Shown in pieces: positions 32,895 through 42,572 of a DNA stretch of 64,000 nucleotides (its first letter is position 1; each line of letters starts with the position of its first letter). The notes beneath the pieces are model-generated. The model ran no database searches, was not told the DNA's origin, and saw nothing but the letters and a program-made list of their open reading frames with translations. The stretch lies in NCBI RefSeq assembly GCF_003991355.1, contig NZ_RCSU01000002.1:434001-498000 (forward strand), read 5' to 3'. A program made the translations under genes and the position numbers. Origin of the DNA: Pseudoflavitalea rhizosphaerae (GTDB lineage: Bacteria; Bacteroidota; Bacteroidia; Chitinophagales; Chitinophagaceae).

Positions 32895-33926
32895 ATGATT
32901 AAGAGAGTTTATTATGTATCGTTATTTCTCGTTTCGCTGATTGCCCTTGCGGCATTCACGGTTAATCCCCCCGTTACACCGCAACAGCAGAAGCCTGCAC
33001 TGAGTACTATTATTATCGATGCGGGTCATGGCGGCGTGGACCCCGGCGCATTGGGGCAGCATTCCACCGAAGCGGAAATCGCATTGAGCATCTCCCTCAA
33101 GCTGGGAAAAGCCATCGAAAAAGAGATGCCCGGTGTGAAGGTGATCTATACCCGTACCACCGATGTACTGGCTGGTGGCGGCACCAATGTTCAGCAGAGT
33201 CTCCGCTACAGGGCCAATATGGCCAATGAAGCAAAGGGTGATCTCTTTGTGAGCATCCACTGCAATGCCGCCGGCGTCAAAGCCGGGGGCTGGTATGCCA
33301 AGCGCGTGGTGGGACATAAGAACAAGACCATTTATGTTGGAAAAGGAAAGAAGAGAAGAAAGAAAGTGGTGAAGTCTCCTATATATGAAAGTTATTATGT
33401 AAAGAACTGGCAACATGGCACCGAGACCTATATCTGGGCAGCCGACCGTGGCGGCTTCAAGGGTGAAGCCATCAATCAAAGCCAGGAAGAAGGTGGTGAG
33501 AATGTGGAGGACAGCACGAATATCCTGGACCTGAATTCTCCTGAAGCGCGTATCCGCGCCCAGTTATATGAAAAGAAATATTTCGCCAAGAGTCTGACGC
33601 TGGCCACTTTTGTTGAAGAGGAATTTGTGAAGGGCGGACGTGTTAGCCGCGGTGTGAAACAGAGAAATGAAAAAGGCATCTGGGTGCTGCAGGCAACGGG
33701 CATGCCCAGTGTGCTGATCGAAACAGGATTTGTAACACATACTGAAGAAGAACAATATATCATAAGCGAAAAAGGCCAGGCGGAGGTCGTGAACAGCATT
33801 CTCGCTTCGCTGGTCCGTTACAAAGCTGCATTGGAAGGCAAGCAACATCCGTCAAGCGAGCAGAACGCTCCGGCCGGTACGGAAAGCCAGTCACAGTCAG
33901 CACCTGTTAAAGACAGTCTGAAATAA
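32895..33926 (+). CDS. N-acetylmuramoyl-L-alanine amidase (Amidase_3), first of a tandem pair
   Basis: Exported zinc amidase of 343 residues that cuts the bond between MurNAc and L-Ala in peptidoglycan. The signal/anchor segment spans about 1-22. Zinc ligands are visible in order: DAGHGGVDPGA, STE (in HSTEAEIAL), and SIHCNAAG, with the catalytic acid in LIETGF. Between the third ligand and the C-terminal part lies an unusual basic insert (KGKKRRKKVVK) followed by a Tyr-rich stretch. The C-terminus is a Gln/Ser-rich tail. The next gene is a paralogue 31 bp downstream, and an MCE gene follows; they may form one operon. Confidence 0.9.
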   Translation: MIKRVYYVSLFLVSLIALAAFTVNPPVTPQQQKPALSTIIIDAGHGGVDPGALGQHSTEAEIALSISLKLGKAIEKEMPGVKVIYTRTTDVLAGGGTNVQQSLRYRANMANEAKGDLFVSIHCNAAGVKAGGWYAKRVVGHKNKTIYVGKGKKRRKKVVKSPIYESYYVKNWQHGTETYIWAADRGGFKGEAINQSQEEGGENVEDSTNILDLNSPEARIRAQLYEKKYFAKSLTLATFVEEEFVKGGRVSRGVKQRNEKGIWVLQATGMPSVLIETGFVTHTEEEQYIISEKGQAEVVNSILASLVRYKAALEGKQHPSSEQNAPAGTESQSQSAPVKDSLK

Positions 33927-33957
33927 ATTTCCCCGTTTGTAAACCGATGAGTATAGC

Positions 33958-34836
33958 ATGTTGAAAACAATCCTTCAAGGCCTTACCATTTGTGTTGTAA
34001 TTACGGCACTCACCTCATTCCAGCAGGCTCAGGAGCAGAAGCCATCTTTCAAAACTATCATAGTTGATCCCGGCCATGGCGGAAAAGCCATCGGTGCGCG
34101 TGGAAAAACTTCAACAGAAAAAGCAGTTTGTCTTTCCATTTCCCTCAAACTGGGGAAACTCCTGAGCCAAATCCCGGGTGTGAAAGTGGTATACACCAGA
34201 ACCACAGATGTATATGTGGATAACCGTTACAGGGCGGAACTGGCCAATAAGCATAAGGGGGATCTTTATATTTCCATCCATGCCAATTCAGCCCCGCCCA
34301 GAGTAGTGAAGAAAAAAGTAGGTTCGAGGAAAGTAACTTACTACACCGGAAAAGGTAAGAACAGGAAGAAAAGAACGAAGATCGTTCCTACATACAAGAC
34401 CTACAAGTACCCTAATGCTGCAAGCGGTACCGAAACCTATATCTGGGCCGCTGACCGTACAGATGCTAAAGGAGAATATGTGGGCGAACGGATCTCTTCC
34501 GATGAAGAATATACGCCGGATATCGAAAGCCCGGAATTCAGGGTGAAATCGATGTTGTGGACGAAAAAATATTTCGATAAAAGCCTTAGCCTGGCCACGA
34601 TGGTGGAACAGGAATTCGTGAAAGGAGGCCGGACCAGTCGTGGAGTGAAACAAAGGAACAATGAAGGCATCTGGATCCTGCAGGCCACGGCAATGCCCAG
34701 TATCCTTGTGGAAACCGGCTTCATCTCCAACAGGAATGAAGAGATCTACCTGAGCAGCGCCAAAGGACAGGAAGCCATTGCCAAACAAATTTATCAGGCT
34801 GTAAAGCGTTACAAATCCTCGATGGATGCCAAATAG
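33958..34836 (+). CDS. N-acetylmuramoyl-L-alanine amidase (Amidase_3), second of a tandem pair
   Basis: Paralogue of the preceding gene, 292 residues, from a signal peptide or anchor (1-23). It has the same zinc and catalytic pattern: DPGHGGKAIGARG, STEKAV, SIHANSAP and LVETGFISN. It carries the same kind of basic insert (KGKNRKKRTK), followed by Tyr-rich sequence and a GTETYIWAADR block shared almost word for word with the first copy. The pair clearly arose by tandem duplication. It lacks the long C-terminal tail of the first. Possibly the two act at different stages of cell division or on different substrates. Confidence 0.9.
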   Translation: MLKTILQGLTICVVITALTSFQQAQEQKPSFKTIIVDPGHGGKAIGARGKTSTEKAVCLSISLKLGKLLSQIPGVKVVYTRTTDVYVDNRYRAELANKHKGDLYISIHANSAPPRVVKKKVGSRKVTYYTGKGKNRKKRTKIVPTYKTYKYPNAASGTETYIWAADRTDAKGEYVGERISSDEEYTPDIESPEFRVKSMLWTKKYFDKSLSLATMVEQEFVKGGRTSRGVKQRNNEGIWILQATAMPSILVETGFISNRNEEIYLSSAKGQEAIAKQIYQAVKRYKSSMDAK

Positions 34837-34861
34837 GCCCCGGCAGTTGTTCCAATTGTTT

Positions 34862-34869
34862 TATTTTTG
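34862..34869 (+). promoter_or_regulatory. -7 promoter element TATTTTTG before the MCE gene
   Basis: TATTTTTG lies 68 bp before the MCE start at 34937, in the 100-bp gap after the second amidase. It suggests the MCE-OstA pair can be transcribed independently. Confidence 0.5.
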
Positions 34870-34936
34870 CTGCGGCCATCAAAAAAACGCATCTTGCTGC
34901 CTGATTTGAAAGGATATAGCGCTAAAATTCACTAGC

Positions 34937-35929
34937 ATGAAAATTTCTAATGAGACTAAGGTTGGATCGCTTACAGCAATTGCCATTGCCGTGCTGATCC
35001 TAGGATTTAACTTCCTGAAGGGAAAAGATTTCAATACCACCAAGCATAAATTATTCGCCGTATTTCCTGCCGTAGAAGGTTTGATGATCTCAAACCCTGT
35101 AACCGTGAATGGACTGCAGGTAGGAAAAGTTACCTCCATTGAGGCGAAAGACAAGAGCCTGACCGGCATCATCGTAGGCATCACCCTTACACAGGAAGTG
35201 AATATCCCCAACAATTCTGTAGCGTCTTTAAGTACTGACCTGCTGGGCTCTTCCACTACCCTGAAAGTGTTCCTCGGTAATTCTTCCACCCTGGTAAACG
35301 ATGGGGATACGCTGAGCACAAGGCCCATCAAAGGACTCACCGATAAGCTCCAGGCCAGCCTCGATCCTGCTCTCGCCAGCGCCACTCAAACGCTGCATTC
35401 ACTGGATACACTGGTCAATAATCTTAACAGCCTCCTCGATCCCCATACTAAAAATAACCTGGCTGCCATCATCGCCAACCTCACCCGCTCCACGCAAAAC
35501 CTCAACAAACTGTTGGACGCGCAAACCGGCATGCTGGCCAAAAGCCTCTCCAATGTTGAATCTGTAACCGGTAATCTCGCCAAAAGCAATGAGAAGATCA
35601 CTGCTACTGTAGATAACCTGGAAAAGACTTCTAACAGTCTCGCCAATGCGAAGATCAAAGAAACCATCGACAACCTGGAGTCTGTTACCAGCAAACTCAG
35701 CACGGCTGTGAGCAAAACCACCCAGAAAGACAATACGATGGGCCTCCTGTTAAATGATCGCAAATTGTACGACGAGCTTCGCCAGACCAACAGGAGTTTG
35801 ACTACTTTGCTCGACGATTTCCGCACTCATCCCAAGCGTTACGTGAACATTTCCGTGTTCGGCCGTAAGGACAAAAGCGGACCGTTAAAGGCACCTATTT
35901 ATGATTCTGTCTCCAATAAAGGCAACTAA
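34937..35929 (+). CDS. MCE-family lipid transport protein (MlaD-like)
   Basis: A 330-residue periplasmic protein anchored by one N-terminal membrane segment (VGSLTAIAIAVLILGFNFL). The MCE domain follows at about 38-118 (HKLFAVFPAVEGLMISNPVTVNGLQVGKV), then a long helical region with repeated N/L/T heptads (about 120-290). MCE proteins form hexamers that shuttle phospholipids between inner and outer membranes with an ABC transporter. The permease and ATPase genes are not adjacent; they may lie elsewhere, as often in this phylum. Only 4 bp separate its stop from the OstA-like gene. Confidence 0.9.
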   Translation: MKISNETKVGSLTAIAIAVLILGFNFLKGKDFNTTKHKLFAVFPAVEGLMISNPVTVNGLQVGKVTSIEAKDKSLTGIIVGITLTQEVNIPNNSVASLSTDLLGSSTTLKVFLGNSSTLVNDGDTLSTRPIKGLTDKLQASLDPALASATQTLHSLDTLVNNLNSLLDPHTKNNLAAIIANLTRSTQNLNKLLDAQTGMLAKSLSNVESVTGNLAKSNEKITATVDNLEKTSNSLANAKIKETIDNLESVTSKLSTAVSKTTQKDNTMGLLLNDRKLYDELRQTNRSLTTLLDDFRTHPKRYVNISVFGRKDKSGPLKAPIYDSVSNKGN

Positions 35930-35933
35930 ACTC

Positions 35934-37925
35934 ATGAAGCAATATTCAGCCCTGCTGGTATTGACGCTGCTTTTTTGCTTCAAAGGTTTTGCTCAGTCCA
36001 CCGATACTACAGGTAAAATGGTGGAATGGCTGAACTCCGAAAAATTCCGCTTTGAAAAGAAAGACTCCGTTACTGAACTCAATATCTGGGTAGGAAATGT
36101 TATCGTAAAACAGAACAACACTACTTTTTACTGCGACTCTGCCATCTTCAATAAAAGGAACAGGACCCTGGAAGCCTTTGGGAACGTACATATCAATGAT
36201 GCCGACAGCGTACATACCTATAGCCAGTACCTGCTCTACTACATCGATACACGAATTGCCAACCTGAAGAAAAAAGTAAAGCTCACAGACGGCAAGATCA
36301 CACTCCATACAGAAGAGCTTCGCTACGATGCCAATGAAAAGATCGGCGACTATTATAATGGTGGCCGCGTAGAGAATGGCAAGACCGTACTCACCAGCAA
36401 GGAAGGCACTTATTATGGTGAAATGAAAGACGTATATTTCAAAAAGGATGTGGTGCTGAAAGATCCCGGATCCACACTCAGGTCAGACTCGCTCCTTTAC
36501 AATACGGAAACAGAGATCGCCACCTTCATTACAAAGACCACTATCACTGACACAACCGATAAGAATATTGTAACACGGGAAGGCACATACGATGTGAAGA
36601 ACAGGAAGGCTTATTTTTCAGGCCGCCCCGTGATCACAGACGCCAGGGCCCGCACCCGTATTGTAGCCAACCAGATAGACCGGAACGATGAAACCGGCAT
36701 CAGCACCCTCACTGGTAACGCAGTGTACATCGATTCAGCACAGGGCGTTTCCGTGCTGGCAAACTACATAAGGGCCAACGGAAATGAAGGAACATTCTTC
36801 GCCACCCGGCAACCACTAATGATCTTAAAACAGGAATCCGACTCCATATATATTGCAGCTGATACTTTGTTCTCGGGAAGACTGAGCAAATTGCAGCAAG
36901 ACCTGGATTCGATCGCAGCCGTGAATGCGAAAAGGGATAGCCTGGTTCGCGCAGAAGCTGCCCGCAGGAAAGCAATCAGGGATTCCACGGCACTAACGCA
37001 GATCAATGTTCGAAAAGATACCGGAAAGGATTCTGCGCTGGTCCCTGCCTCCAATATGATCGACAGCGCCATGGCGGCTGTGGCGGACAGCGCCACGAAA
37101 AAGATCCCGCTGAAAGATACAGCTTCAGATCAGGAAACGCATGTGCAGCGATTGCGGGATATGGCAGATTCCACCCTGGCCGCGGCTGTTGCGGACACCG
37201 TAGCAAAACTGCCACCGGATACGGCGCAGGCGGCACAAATAACCAGGGTCCCTCCTGTTGCCACTGCTCCGGAAAAAGATACTCCGGTAACCAAACCACC
37301 CTCAAAGAAACCAGCCAATCCCGTTGTGATCAATGATACCGCCAATGCCAATGACAGCACTGACCGCTATTTCCAGGCATATCACAATGTGCGGATCTTC
37401 TCCGATTCGCTGCAGGCTGTTTCAGATAGTCTTTTCTATTCCGGAAAGGATTCCATATTCCGGCTGTTTACTGATCCCATCGTTTGGTCCGGAGACAATC
37501 AGTTGACCGGGGATACTATCTTCCTCTATACGAAGAACAAGAAGGCCGACAAACTTTTTGTATGGGAGAATGCACTGGCCGTAAACAAGACGGGTATCGA
37601 TATGTACAACCAGCTTAAAGGCAACCGCCTCACCGGGATGTTCATCGATGGAACGCTCGATTATATGCGTGCCAAAGGCAATGCAGAAAGCGTGTATTGG
37701 GTGAAGGATGAAGACAGCGCGCTGGTAGGGGTAAATAATGTGACCGGAGATATTATCGATCTTCGTTTCCTGAATAAGGAGCTTGACAAAGTGGTGGTGA
37801 TCAGTGAACCGAAAGGTGTGATGCTGCCCGTTAGCCAGGCTTCCGAGCAGGAAAAATTCCTGCGCAATTTCAAATGGCGTGATGCACGCAGGCCCAAAAC
37901 AAAATTCGAGCTCTTCGGTAACTAA
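35934..37925 (+). CDS. OstA/LptA-like periplasmic protein
   Basis: A 663-residue exported protein from ATG 35934, where a proper signal peptide begins (MKQYSALLVLTLLFCFKGFAQ); the frame is open 11 codons further up but overlaps the MCE gene there. Residues about 30-330 hold repeated OstA-type strands (FYCDSAIFNKRNRTLEAFGNV, LRYDANEKIGDYYNGGRV), typical of LptA jellyroll modules. A low-complexity Ala/Lys/Asp/Pro linker follows at about 335-475. The OstA pattern then resumes (FYSGKDSIFRLF) to the end. It probably bridges LPS transport to LptD, coded 3 kb away. Much longer than E. coli LptA. Confidence 0.82.
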   Translation: MKQYSALLVLTLLFCFKGFAQSTDTTGKMVEWLNSEKFRFEKKDSVTELNIWVGNVIVKQNNTTFYCDSAIFNKRNRTLEAFGNVHINDADSVHTYSQYLLYYIDTRIANLKKKVKLTDGKITLHTEELRYDANEKIGDYYNGGRVENGKTVLTSKEGTYYGEMKDVYFKKDVVLKDPGSTLRSDSLLYNTETEIATFITKTTITDTTDKNIVTREGTYDVKNRKAYFSGRPVITDARARTRIVANQIDRNDETGISTLTGNAVYIDSAQGVSVLANYIRANGNEGTFFATRQPLMILKQESDSIYIAADTLFSGRLSKLQQDLDSIAAVNAKRDSLVRAEAARRKAIRDSTALTQINVRKDTGKDSALVPASNMIDSAMAAVADSATKKIPLKDTASDQETHVQRLRDMADSTLAAAVADTVAKLPPDTAQAAQITRVPPVATAPEKDTPVTKPPSKKPANPVVINDTANANDSTDRYFQAYHNVRIFSDSLQAVSDSLFYSGKDSIFRLFTDPIVWSGDNQLTGDTIFLYTKNKKADKLFVWENALAVNKTGIDMYNQLKGNRLTGMFIDGTLDYMRAKGNAESVYWVKDEDSALVGVNNVTGDIIDLRFLNKELDKVVVISEPKGVMLPVSQASEQEKFLRNFKWRDARRPKTKFELFGN

Positions 37926-38023
37926 GCGCTTCACATTTTTTTCACTTTCCTTTGCATCAACTTTAACAGGGCATACATCTGCACACTGGCATCATTTTCG
38001 TTTTTTCCATATAAACTGAAAAT

Positions 38024-38482
38024 ATGCAAAGGATCATTGTAACCCTGCTCCTGGCGGGCGCTTTTGTGATCAGCAGCCAGCATGCGAAAGCACAGGACTA
38101 CAGGTTTGGGATCGGTCTTCGCCTGAGCAACTCCACTCCCACACTCAATAACTCCATCACCGGCAAGTACAATGTAACTGAGAGAAGCGCTGTGGAAGGA
38201 ATGGTTTCCTTCGGATCACGTTTTGGACTGGGTGCATTGCTTGAACTGCACCAGAATTTCTCAACTCCCGGGCTGCGCTGGTTCTATGGCGCCGGTTTCT
38301 TTGCCGGATGGCAGGATAAAGAAACCTATCTGGGGCCAACCGGTATTCTCGGTATCGAGTATACCTTCCCGAAAGCCCCGATCAATATTTCCGCAGACTG
38401 GAAACCCGAACTCGATATCATCCCCGATATCAACTTTGTTCCCGACGCTTTTGCCATTACTGTGCGGTTTACCTTAAAATAA
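38024..38482 (+). CDS. small outer-membrane beta-barrel-like protein
   Basis: A 152-residue exported protein. The signal peptide ends near residue 23 (HAKAQ). The rest alternates polar and hydrophobic residues (YRFGIGLRLSNSTPTLNNSITGKY ... AFAITVRFTLK), with a terminal aromatic/hydrophobic strand as in small eight-stranded barrels. No family name could be given. It is a single gene, between the OstA-like gene (98-bp gap) and the DeoR-type regulator (178-bp gap, nothing noted). A role in outer-membrane integrity is possible but not shown by the sequence. Confidence 0.65.
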   Translation: MQRIIVTLLLAGAFVISSQHAKAQDYRFGIGLRLSNSTPTLNNSITGKYNVTERSAVEGMVSFGSRFGLGALLELHQNFSTPGLRWFYGAGFFAGWQDKETYLGPTGILGIEYTFPKAPINISADWKPELDIIPDINFVPDAFAITVRFTLK

Positions 38483-38660
38483 GTACCTTCAGTCTGCAAC
38501 AAACTGCAATCGTACCGGCAAAAAGACGGCCTATTCCAGAAAATACCTGCAATTACTTGCGGTAGCAAAAAAAATAATGCCGATTTTGCCAATAATTTTA
38601 ACACTTCATGCGGTTTTATGCAGGAATTTACTTTATTTTACTTGGTAACCAACTAACGCT

Positions 38661-39410
38661 ATGCTCAAGAAAGAAAGACAGGCGTACATTTTACATCAGG
38701 TTAATCTCCATAACAAGGTGCTCTCTTCATCATTGAGCCAGGAGATCAGTGTGTCTGAAGATACAATCCGCAGAGACTTGCAGGAACTGGCGGATGAAGG
38801 CAAGATCATCAAAGTACATGGCGGGGCGCTTTCCCATAGCTTCAGCCAGGTTTATTATCCTTCCAACAACGTTTATTCTCTCGATAACAAGAAAATCATT
38901 GCCCAGAAAGCGGCATCGCTGATCGAGGATGGTATGTTTGTGTTGACCACCGGTGGCACCACCATCATTGAGTTGGCCCGGGCCCTGCCTCCACAGTTGA
39001 AAGCCACTTTCATTTCCGGCAGCATTCCAGTGGTGCTTGAATACATGCATCACCCTTCCATTGAAGTGATCCTGATTGGAGATAAAGTGAACAAGAACTC
39101 CAAGATCACGGTAGGTGCGGAAGCGATAGCGCAGATCAAAAGGATCCGTGCTGATCTCTGTTTCCTCGGCATCAATGCTATCGACATCAAGAACGGAATT
39201 ACAGATAACGACTGGGATGTGGTCACTTTGAAGAAGGCGATGATCGAATCGGCACAGAAAGTGGTTTGCCTGACAATTGCCGAAAAGATCAATTCACTGC
39301 AGCCGATTCACATTGACGACATCAGCAAGATCCACACGCTGATCACTGAATTACCACCCGACGATCCTCTGCTTAAACCATACAAAGACGCTGGCATAGA
39401 AGTACTTTAG
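38661..39410 (+). CDS. DeoR/GlpR-family transcriptional regulator
   Basis: A 249-residue regulator. The N-terminal HTH of the DeoR type spans about 5-58 (RQAYILHQVNLHNKVLSSSLSQEISVSEDTIRRDLQELADEGKIIKVHGGAL). The C-terminal sugar-phosphate binding domain spans about 75-235 (IAQKAASLIEDGMFVLTTGGTTIIELARAL, ADLCFLGINAIDIKNGITDND). Such proteins repress catabolic operons and release DNA when a phosphorylated sugar binds. It stands 44 bp before the SusC-type gene on the same strand and therefore probably controls the SusC-SusD-DUF4397 locus. The ligand is not predictable. Confidence 0.9.
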   Translation: MLKKERQAYILHQVNLHNKVLSSSLSQEISVSEDTIRRDLQELADEGKIIKVHGGALSHSFSQVYYPSNNVYSLDNKKIIAQKAASLIEDGMFVLTTGGTTIIELARALPPQLKATFISGSIPVVLEYMHHPSIEVILIGDKVNKNSKITVGAEAIAQIKRIRADLCFLGINAIDIKNGITDNDWDVVTLKKAMIESAQKVVCLTIAEKINSLQPIHIDDISKIHTLITELPPDDPLLKPYKDAGIEVL

Positions 39411-39454
39411 GTTCCATACATATTGCTGACTAATTAACGACAAACTAACTCGCT

Positions 39455-42400
39455 ATGAGAAAAAAACTCCGGCTGGTGGTAATGCTACTCGTATTGCCAT
39501 TCAGTACCCTTTTTGCCCAGGAAGGTTCCGTCAAGGGAACCGTTACTGATGCAAATAACGCCCCATTACCGGGTGTTACGGTAACAAACCAAACCACTCA
39601 GAGATCAACACTCACCAATGCCAATGGTAATTATCAGATTGCTGCCCGCTCCGGGCAGGTACTGCTGTTTACCTATGTTGGTTTCACGCCACAGAAAGTA
39701 ACGGTAAGCAGTGATGTGGTGAATGTAAAATTGTTGTCTTCCGACAAACAACTGGGTGAAGTGGTAGTGACTGCCCATGGTATCTCACGTCAAAAGAAAA
39801 GCCTCGGTTACTCCACCCCCACCGTGGCTGGCGATGAAGTAACGCAAACACAGCGCGAGAGCTTCATCAATGGCCTCGCCGGCCGCGTACCTGGTTTATT
39901 GGTGAACCAGACCTCAGGTAACCCCGGCGCTTCCACGCAGATCATACTCCGTGGTATCGTTTCGCTGGATGGAGATAACTCTCCCCTGATCGTAATTGAC
40001 GGTCTACCTATCGACAACTCCATTATGTCTGGCAGCGCGCTCGTTGGGAACCGTAACAACCGCGACCAGGATTATTCCAACCGCGCCATCGATATCAATC
40101 CGGCTGACATTGAAACTTACACGATCCTGAAAGGCCCCGAAGCCACTGCACTTTATGGTAACCTCGGTGCATCGGGCGCCATCGTGATCACCACTAAGAA
40201 AGCAAAAGCGGGATTCGGTTCCGTTACTTATAACAATGCGTTCAGGCTCGAAAAACAATTGAATTTCCCTGAAGTACAAAATGTATACAGCCAGGGGATC
40301 AGCAATGGGATCTACAACGGGGGCACCCGCAACTACTTTGGTCCCAAATATGCAGATACCGTGCAGCGATTTGATAACGTAGACCAGTTCTTTCAAACCA
40401 GTTTCAGCCAAAAACATAACCTGGCGCTTGAAGGAGGCAGTAGCGGCCTGAGCTATCGCTGGGCCAATGAATATTCAGACAACACCGGAACCATCCCCAA
40501 TACATTATACAGGAGATTCTCTTCCCGTTTGTCTGCCACTGCCACCATCAATCCCATCCTTTCCGTAACTACCAGTTTCAATTATATCAATACCTATAAT
40601 AAGAAAGCAAACAAAGGAGACAGGGGTTACCTGATGGGGTTACTCACTTTTCCATCTATTTACGATATAAACAAATGGGTGGATGAATTTGGTAACCGCG
40701 TCATTAACACCGGCACCATTTACAATGAAACCGATAACCCATTCTGGGATGTTTACAGGAATACGCAGGATGAAAGAGTGAATCGTTTACTGGCTAATTC
40801 CACGGTTACCCTCAAGCCGTTAAAATGGCTGACCATCAACGGTACTTTTGGCGCAGACGTTTCTACCAACACTGGGATGATGGTATACCATGCCCAATCC
40901 TACAAAGGCTCAGGAAGCGCAGGCTCGCCAACAGGCGGCCGCATTGAAGCCTACCAGGTTCAGGGAAGGATCCTGAACGGAGCCCTTACAGCTACTGCTA
41001 CGCATAATTTTGGTAAATTCAATAACACCTATATCGTTGGTACCAATTTCAACGATTATAATCACACCACTACTGCACAGCTCGGTGAAAAAATGTATGA
41101 TCCGAACTTTTACAGTATGAACAATACCACGCCTACCACCCAGCGTACCAAAACAACGCTTACACGTTACAGGGGACTGGGCGTATTTGCACAGGCGGTA
41201 TTGGGATATGAGTCTTTATTGTACCTGACCCTTACAGGTCGTATGGATGCATCTTCCAGGCTGATGCCCAACACTCCTTATTTCTATTATCCCGCAGCCA
41301 GCTTTGCCTTCAATTTCAGTGAACTCTCAGCAGTAAAAGACCTGGGATGGCTCAGTTTCGGCAAGCTGAGAGCATCCTACGCATATACAGGTAAAGAACC
41401 GAGATCGGCCTATATTACTAAAACAGCACTTCAGCCTCAGTCAGGAACCGGCGGCGGCTTTGCTTTCAACGCGGCTGTTGGTGGAAACGACAGGCTTAAA
41501 GTTGAATTTTCCAAGAACTTCGAAACCGGCTTTGAATTACAGTTCCTGAACAACCGGCTGGGTGTGGACTTCACCTGGTATAATATGCTTTCTGAAAACC
41601 AGATCATCTCTCCAAGGCTCAGCTATGGAACAGGGTTTATCATCAAAGCACTGAATGGAGGTGAGGTAAGGAACAGGGGCATGGAAATCCAGCTCACAGG
41701 TACCCCCCTCAAGCAGAAAGATCTTTCATGGGACATAACAGTGAACTTTACACGAAATAGAGGTAAAGTAATCAGCGTGGCCGATGAACTGCCGGAGTAC
41801 TATAATTCCGACACCTGGCTGCAGAACGGCGTGCGCGGGTCAGTTTATCCCGGCGCCAGCACGGGCGCTATCGGGGGCTGGGTTAACCAGCGCAACGAAA
41901 ATGGCGACCTGCTGATCAGTCCAACCAATGGCCTTCCTTTACTGACTACTGATGGTACATTTTACCCAATTGGCGACAGAACGCCGGATTTCCTGGTGGG
42001 CCTTGTGAACAAATTCAATTACAAATCCTGGTCATTATCTTTCCTTGTAGATGTAAGGAAAGGAGGCGATGTATATAACGCTACCCAATATACGCTGTAT
42101 ACAACCGGCCTTAGTACCAAAACCCTCGACAGGGAAACACCCCGTATTGTCAAAGGAGTGCTGAAAGATGGACTGGAAAATACAAAAACACCTACCCAGA
42201 ATACAATTGTTGTAACGCCTTATAACAATTCCGCCTTTTATACCTCCACATCCAATGGTATTTCACCTGAAAATTTTGTAGAAAAGGATATCAATGCGTT
42301 CCGCGTAAGGGATATAACACTTAGTTATTATTTCCCACAGAAATCACTTACCAAAGTAAAATGGGTGAAAGACCTCAGCCTGTATATAACTGCCACGGAT

Positions 42401-42547
42401 GTGCTGTTGGTTACCAACTATTCCGGCATGGACCCGGACAGTAACGGAACTAATCCTTCAACAGGCGGCCTTGGAGGTTATGGTATCGATTTCGGGAACA
42501 TGGGCAGGCCCCTGGGTGTGAATTTCGGAATGCGCGTAAAACTCTAA
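39455..42547 (+). CDS. SusC/RagA-type TonB-linked outer-membrane receptor
   Basis: A 1030-residue outer-membrane transporter. Signal peptide 1-21 (TLFAQ), then a carboxypeptidase-like domain (about 25-95, VKGTVTDANNAPLPGVTVTN). The SusC plug starts at about 100 with LGEVVVTAHGISRQKKSLGY, LAGRVPGLLVNQTSG and the SusC signature GPEATALYGNLGASGAIVITTKK. The 22-strand barrel reaches the C-terminal LGVNFGMRVKL. It forms a complex with the SusD lipoprotein coded next and takes up glycans or peptides with TonB energy. The substrate is unknown; no glycoside hydrolase gene is in the locus. Confidence 0.93.
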   Translation: MRKKLRLVVMLLVLPFSTLFAQEGSVKGTVTDANNAPLPGVTVTNQTTQRSTLTNANGNYQIAARSGQVLLFTYVGFTPQKVTVSSDVVNVKLLSSDKQLGEVVVTAHGISRQKKSLGYSTPTVAGDEVTQTQRESFINGLAGRVPGLLVNQTSGNPGASTQIILRGIVSLDGDNSPLIVIDGLPIDNSIMSGSALVGNRNNRDQDYSNRAIDINPADIETYTILKGPEATALYGNLGASGAIVITTKKAKAGFGSVTYNNAFRLEKQLNFPEVQNVYSQGISNGIYNGGTRNYFGPKYADTVQRFDNVDQFFQTSFSQKHNLALEGGSSGLSYRWANEYSDNTGTIPNTLYRRFSSRLSATATINPILSVTTSFNYINTYNKKANKGDRGYLMGLLTFPSIYDINKWVDEFGNRVINTGTIYNETDNPFWDVYRNTQDERVNRLLANSTVTLKPLKWLTINGTFGADVSTNTGMMVYHAQSYKGSGSAGSPTGGRIEAYQVQGRILNGALTATATHNFGKFNNTYIVGTNFNDYNHTTTAQLGEKMYDPNFYSMNNTTPTTQRTKTTLTRYRGLGVFAQAVLGYESLLYLTLTGRMDASSRLMPNTPYFYYPAASFAFNFSELSAVKDLGWLSFGKLRASYAYTGKEPRSAYITKTALQPQSGTGGGFAFNAAVGGNDRLKVEFSKNFETGFELQFLNNRLGVDFTWYNMLSENQIISPRLSYGTGFIIKALNGGEVRNRGMEIQLTGTPLKQKDLSWDITVNFTRNRGKVISVADELPEYYNSDTWLQNGVRGSVYPGASTGAIGGWVNQRNENGDLLISPTNGLPLLTTDGTFYPIGDRTPDFLVGLVNKFNYKSWSLSFLVDVRKGGDVYNATQYTLYTTGLSTKTLDRETPRIVKGVLKDGLENTKTPTQNTIVVTPYNNSAFYTSTSNGISPENFVEKDINAFRVRDITLSYYFPQKSLTKVKWVKDLSLYITATDVLLVTNYSGMDPDSNGTNPSTGGLGGYGIDFGNMGRPLGVNFGMRVKL

Positions 42548-42572
42548 TTCCTCAGTATTAAAGTACTTTGTT

